DNA from: Parvularculaceae bacterium
GTDB taxonomy: Bacteria; Pseudomonadota; Alphaproteobacteria; Caulobacterales; Parvularculaceae
DNA length: 5,729 bases
Direction: 5' to 3'
Assembly (NCBI GenBank): GCA_027080545.1
Contig: JALWRV010000222.1
Span: 1 to 5,729, forward strand
Positions 4,115 to 5,729 of this stretch are shown one piece after another. Below the pieces are notes generated by a model. It did no database searches. It was not told the origin of the DNA and saw only the letters and a program-made list of their open reading frames with translations. Position 1 is the stretch's first letter; every line of letters begins with the position of its first letter. The translations under genes and the position numbers were made by a program.

Positions 4115-5074
4115 ATGGTTCGTCAAACGGTTCGTCAAACATTCATCCTCACTGGTGCGGTTTTGCTCATTGCCGGTTTGAGCCTTGCCGGATGCGGTAA
4201 AAAAGAACAGGCAGAGAGTGACGCAAGCAAAACACAACCGATAGTAGAGCGTAGTGCCGATGACGGGGCCGGGGCGGATATAAAGCCTTATCAGGCCGTG
4301 TCGTGTGATCCGCAAGCGAATGTTCTGGAAGAACCCAAAATCATCAATCTTGAAAATGGTCTGCAGGTGAAAGTTCTGCGCGAAGGTACCGGGATCAGCC
4401 CCAAGCCCAGCGATTTGGTGAAGGTCAATTATGAAGGCAAGCTTTTGGATGGCACCGTGTTTGACAGCTCCTATCAGCGTGGAGAGCCGATTATTTTTCC
4501 GCTTAATCGGGTGATTAAAGGCTGGACCCTGGGCTTTCAGGAACTATCCGAATGTGCACAGGCCGAGTTGACGATTCCGTCGGAGCTTGCTTATGGCTCT
4601 ACCGGTGCGCCGGGCAGCCCGATTGGTCCCGATGCCACATTGGTTTTTGATGTTGAATTGCTGAAAGTGATCAACCCCGAGCGCAATCGCCAGATCGCCA
4701 CCCAATTCTTGCAAGAAAACGCTCAAAAAGAAGGGGTCAAGACCACCGCGTCGGGCTTGCAATATCAAATCATCAAAAAATCGGACAGCGATGTTCATCC
4801 CAAACCCAGCGACCGGGTTGAAGTTGACTATCGCGGGACGCTTTTGGATGGCACCGAGTTTGATAGCTCCTATTCGCGCGGTCAAACGGCTACCTTCACT
4901 TTGAGCCGGGTTATTCCCGGCTGGACCGAAGGGCTGCAATTGATGGCGGAAGGGGACAGTTTTCGCTTTTTTATCCCCCCCGAGCTTGCCTATGGGGAAG
5001 GCGGGGTGCCCACGGGTGAAATTGGTCCCAATGAGGTGCTGATCTTTGATGTGGAGTTGAGGGATATTAAATAA
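4115..5074 (+). CDS. Lipoprotein with two FKBP-type peptidyl-prolyl cis-trans isomerase domains
   Basis: A 319-residue protein predicted to assist folding of exported proteins in the periplasm while anchored to a membrane by lipid. A basic start, a hydrophobic stretch (about 10-25) and the lipobox LAGC (Cys27) show a lipoprotein signal. A polar, acidic tether (28-70) leads to FKBP domain 1 (about 77-186). A linker resembling the helix-to-domain junction of Mip/FkpA proteins (about 190-215) leads to FKBP domain 2 (about 212-319). Both domains keep the FKBP pocket residues: Tyr106, Phe116-Asp117, Phe128, Val133-Ile134, Trp137, Tyr160 and Phe178 in the first; Tyr239, Phe249-Asp250, Phe261, Val266-Ile267, Trp270, Tyr293 and Phe311 in the second. 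Both may therefore be active. Domain 1 has a Cys147 where the family usually has a Met/Gly-rich turn. The first codons hold a 12-bp tandem duplication encoding VRQT twice. Most relatives have a single FKBP domain. Confidence 0.93.
   Translation: MVRQTVRQTFILTGAVLLIAGLSLAGCGKKEQAESDASKTQPIVERSADDGAGADIKPYQAVSCDPQANVLEEPKIINLENGLQVKVLREGTGISPKPSDLVKVNYEGKLLDGTVFDSSYQRGEPIIFPLNRVIKGWTLGFQELSECAQAELTIPSELAYGSTGAPGSPIGPDATLVFDVELLKVINPERNRQIATQFLQENAQKEGVKTTASGLQYQIIKKSDSDVHPKPSDRVEVDYRGTLLDGTEFDSSYSRGQTATFTLSRVIPGWTEGLQLMAEGDSFRFFIPPELAYGEGGVPTGEIGPNEVLIFDVELRDIK
4117..4140 (+). repeat. 12-bp tandem duplication at the 5' end of the FKBP gene
   Basis: GGTTCGTCAAAC occurs twice without a gap (4117-4128 and 4129-4140) and encodes VRQT-VRQT just after the start codon. 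The duplication is in frame and adds one positive charge to the n-region of the signal peptide, so it is probably harmless. Confidence 0.85.
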
Positions 5075-5098
5075 GGGCTTTGGCCTTTTTCAGTGCCG
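5075..5098 (+). terminator. Weak possible terminator after the FKBP gene
   Basis: AAGGGCTTTGGCCTTTTTC follows the stop closely. AAGG and CCTT can pair around GCTTTGG, and five T follow. The stem is short (four to five pairs), so termination is uncertain, and read-through into the GST gene is possible. Confidence 0.3.
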
Positions 5099-5102
5099 TG
5101 TT

Positions 5103-5140
5103 TCACACTTATGTGACTATCGCCCCTTGGCCAATGGGGC
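5103..5140. promoter_or_regulatory. Two dyad symmetries upstream of the GST gene (possible operators)
   Basis: The first is TCACA-CTTA-TGTGA (5103-5116), with perfect five-base arms. The second is GCCCCTTGG-CCAA-T-GGGGC (5122-5140), nine-base arms with a single extra base and no loop. The second is better suited to a protein-binding palindrome than to an RNA hairpin. They lie 37-74 bases before the GST start, where a promoter would be expected. The binding factor is unknown. Confidence 0.4.
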
Positions 5141-5176
5141 TAGTCTTTGCCGCTCGCAAACGCAAGGACATGCCCC

Positions 5177-5729
5177 ATGATTGATCTATACACCGCCGCT
5201 ACGCCTAATGGTTGGAAGGCCTCTGTTGCGCTGGAAGAAATGGGGTTGGCTTATGAGGTCTATGAGATCAGCCTGACCAAGGGCGAGCAAAAACAGCTTG
5301 CGTTTCTTGCCCGCAATCCCAATGGTCGCATACCGGTTATTGTTGACCGGGAAGCGGATGGGTTCACGGTGTTTGAGTCCGGGGCGATATTGATTTATCT
5401 GGCAGAAAAGACCGGTCAGTTTTTACCGACAGATGTCAAAGGTCGGTCGCGGGTTTTGCAATGGCTGATGTTCCAGATGGGTGGCGTGGGGCCGATGATG
5501 GGACAGGCCAATGTGTTCTATCGTTATTTTCCGGAAAAAATTCAGGCCGCGATTGATCGCTATCAAAGTGAAGTGCGTCGCTTGTTCGGGGTTTTGGATG
5601 GCCATTTGCAGAACAATGAATTTCTCGCCGGAGACTATTCTATTGCCGATATGGCCAATTGGTGCTGGGTGCGCACGGGACGGTGGTCCGGGGTTGATCC
5701 GGCTGATTTTTCTCATCTGACCCGATGGG
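5177..5729 (+). CDS. Glutathione S-transferase family protein, nu-class-like (YfcG/YghU/GstB), 3' end cut by the window
   Basis: The first 184 residues are visible and the frame is open at the window end. The thioredoxin-like N-terminal domain (about 1-80) starts MIDLYTAATPNGWKASVAL, whose TPNGWK region is typical of the YfcG/YghU group. That group replaces the usual catalytic Tyr/Ser/Cys with a Thr/Asn pair near residues 9-11 and works on glutathione or organic disulfides. The cis-proline is Pro53 (RIPVI), and Glu67-Ser68 (FESGAILIYLAEKTG) bind the glutathione gamma-glutamyl group. The helical C-terminal domain begins near 90 and contains the folding-related SIADM motif at about 154. ATG 5177 is preceded by AAGGA (5164-5168) at eight bases. 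An ATG at 5170 is out of frame and stops after four codons. The gene lies 102 bases after the FKBP gene on the same strand. The physiological substrate is unknown. Confidence 0.9.
   Translation, partial: MIDLYTAATPNGWKASVALEEMGLAYEVYEISLTKGEQKQLAFLARNPNGRIPVIVDREADGFTVFESGAILIYLAEKTGQFLPTDVKGRSRVLQWLMFQMGGVGPMMGQANVFYRYFPEKIQAAIDRYQSEVRRLFGVLDGHLQNNEFLAGDYSIADMANWCWVRTGRWSGVDPADFSHLTRW

Noticed and set aside
4118..4133. Possible alphaproteobacterial LexA box (GTTC-N7-GTTC) at the start of the FKBP gene.
   Set aside because: The two GTTC are separated by eight bases, not seven, and are fully explained by the 12-bp tandem duplication in the coding sequence.

Overview
The window looks like chromosomal DNA from an alphaproteobacterium of moderate GC content. 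Four things point there: a class I ribonucleotide reductase large subunit of the alphaproteobacterial type (closely following the Sphingomonas/Caulobacter-like sequence I know from memory), a small membrane-anchored J-domain protein of the Pam18/Tim14-like kind, a perfect TTAA-N7-TTAA CtrA-type site with a local cluster of GANTC (CcrM) sites, and degenerate copies of the 'CATCCTTCGAGGCTC...CCTCAGGATGAG' palindromic repeat common in that class. I cannot name the genus.

Layout. (1) 62-541 (+): a two-segment membrane protein with a C-terminal J domain. (2) 542-850: a convergent junction packed with short palindromic repeats of at least two families. (3) 786-1517 (-): an AT-rich gene of unknown function. 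Its last ~20 codons run into one of these repeats, and it starts 13 bases after the nrdA stop. (4) 1531-3465 (-): nrdA, complete, with all catalytic and redox cysteines but no N-terminal ATP cone. (5) 3466-4114: a 649-base non-coding region. Its nrdA side holds a leader, a promoter and two NrdR-like boxes 32 bp apart, then the CtrA-type site. Its other side holds GANTC sites, G/C-run hairpins and a 17-bp tandem repeat ahead of the next gene. (6) 4115-5074 (+): a lipoprotein with two FKBP-type peptidyl-prolyl isomerase domains. (7) 5177 to the window end (+): the first 184 residues of a nu-class-like (YfcG/YghU/GstB) glutathione S-transferase, cut by the window edge.

How it fits together. nrdA makes the large subunit that supplies deoxyribonucleotides for replication. 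The sequence suggests control by the repressor NrdR, possibly with a cell-cycle input (CtrA/CcrM). The small subunit gene nrdB is not next to it. The place where it might be expected holds the unknown gene. The FKBP lipoprotein and the GST are ordinary folding and redox housekeeping genes and have no evident link to nrdA beyond the shared upstream region.

I see no CRISPR array, insertion sequence, phage gene, tRNA or rRNA. The points most worth a second look are the repeat-encoded C-terminus of the unknown protein and the dense regulatory region upstream of nrdA. I do not see a clear new multi-gene system.
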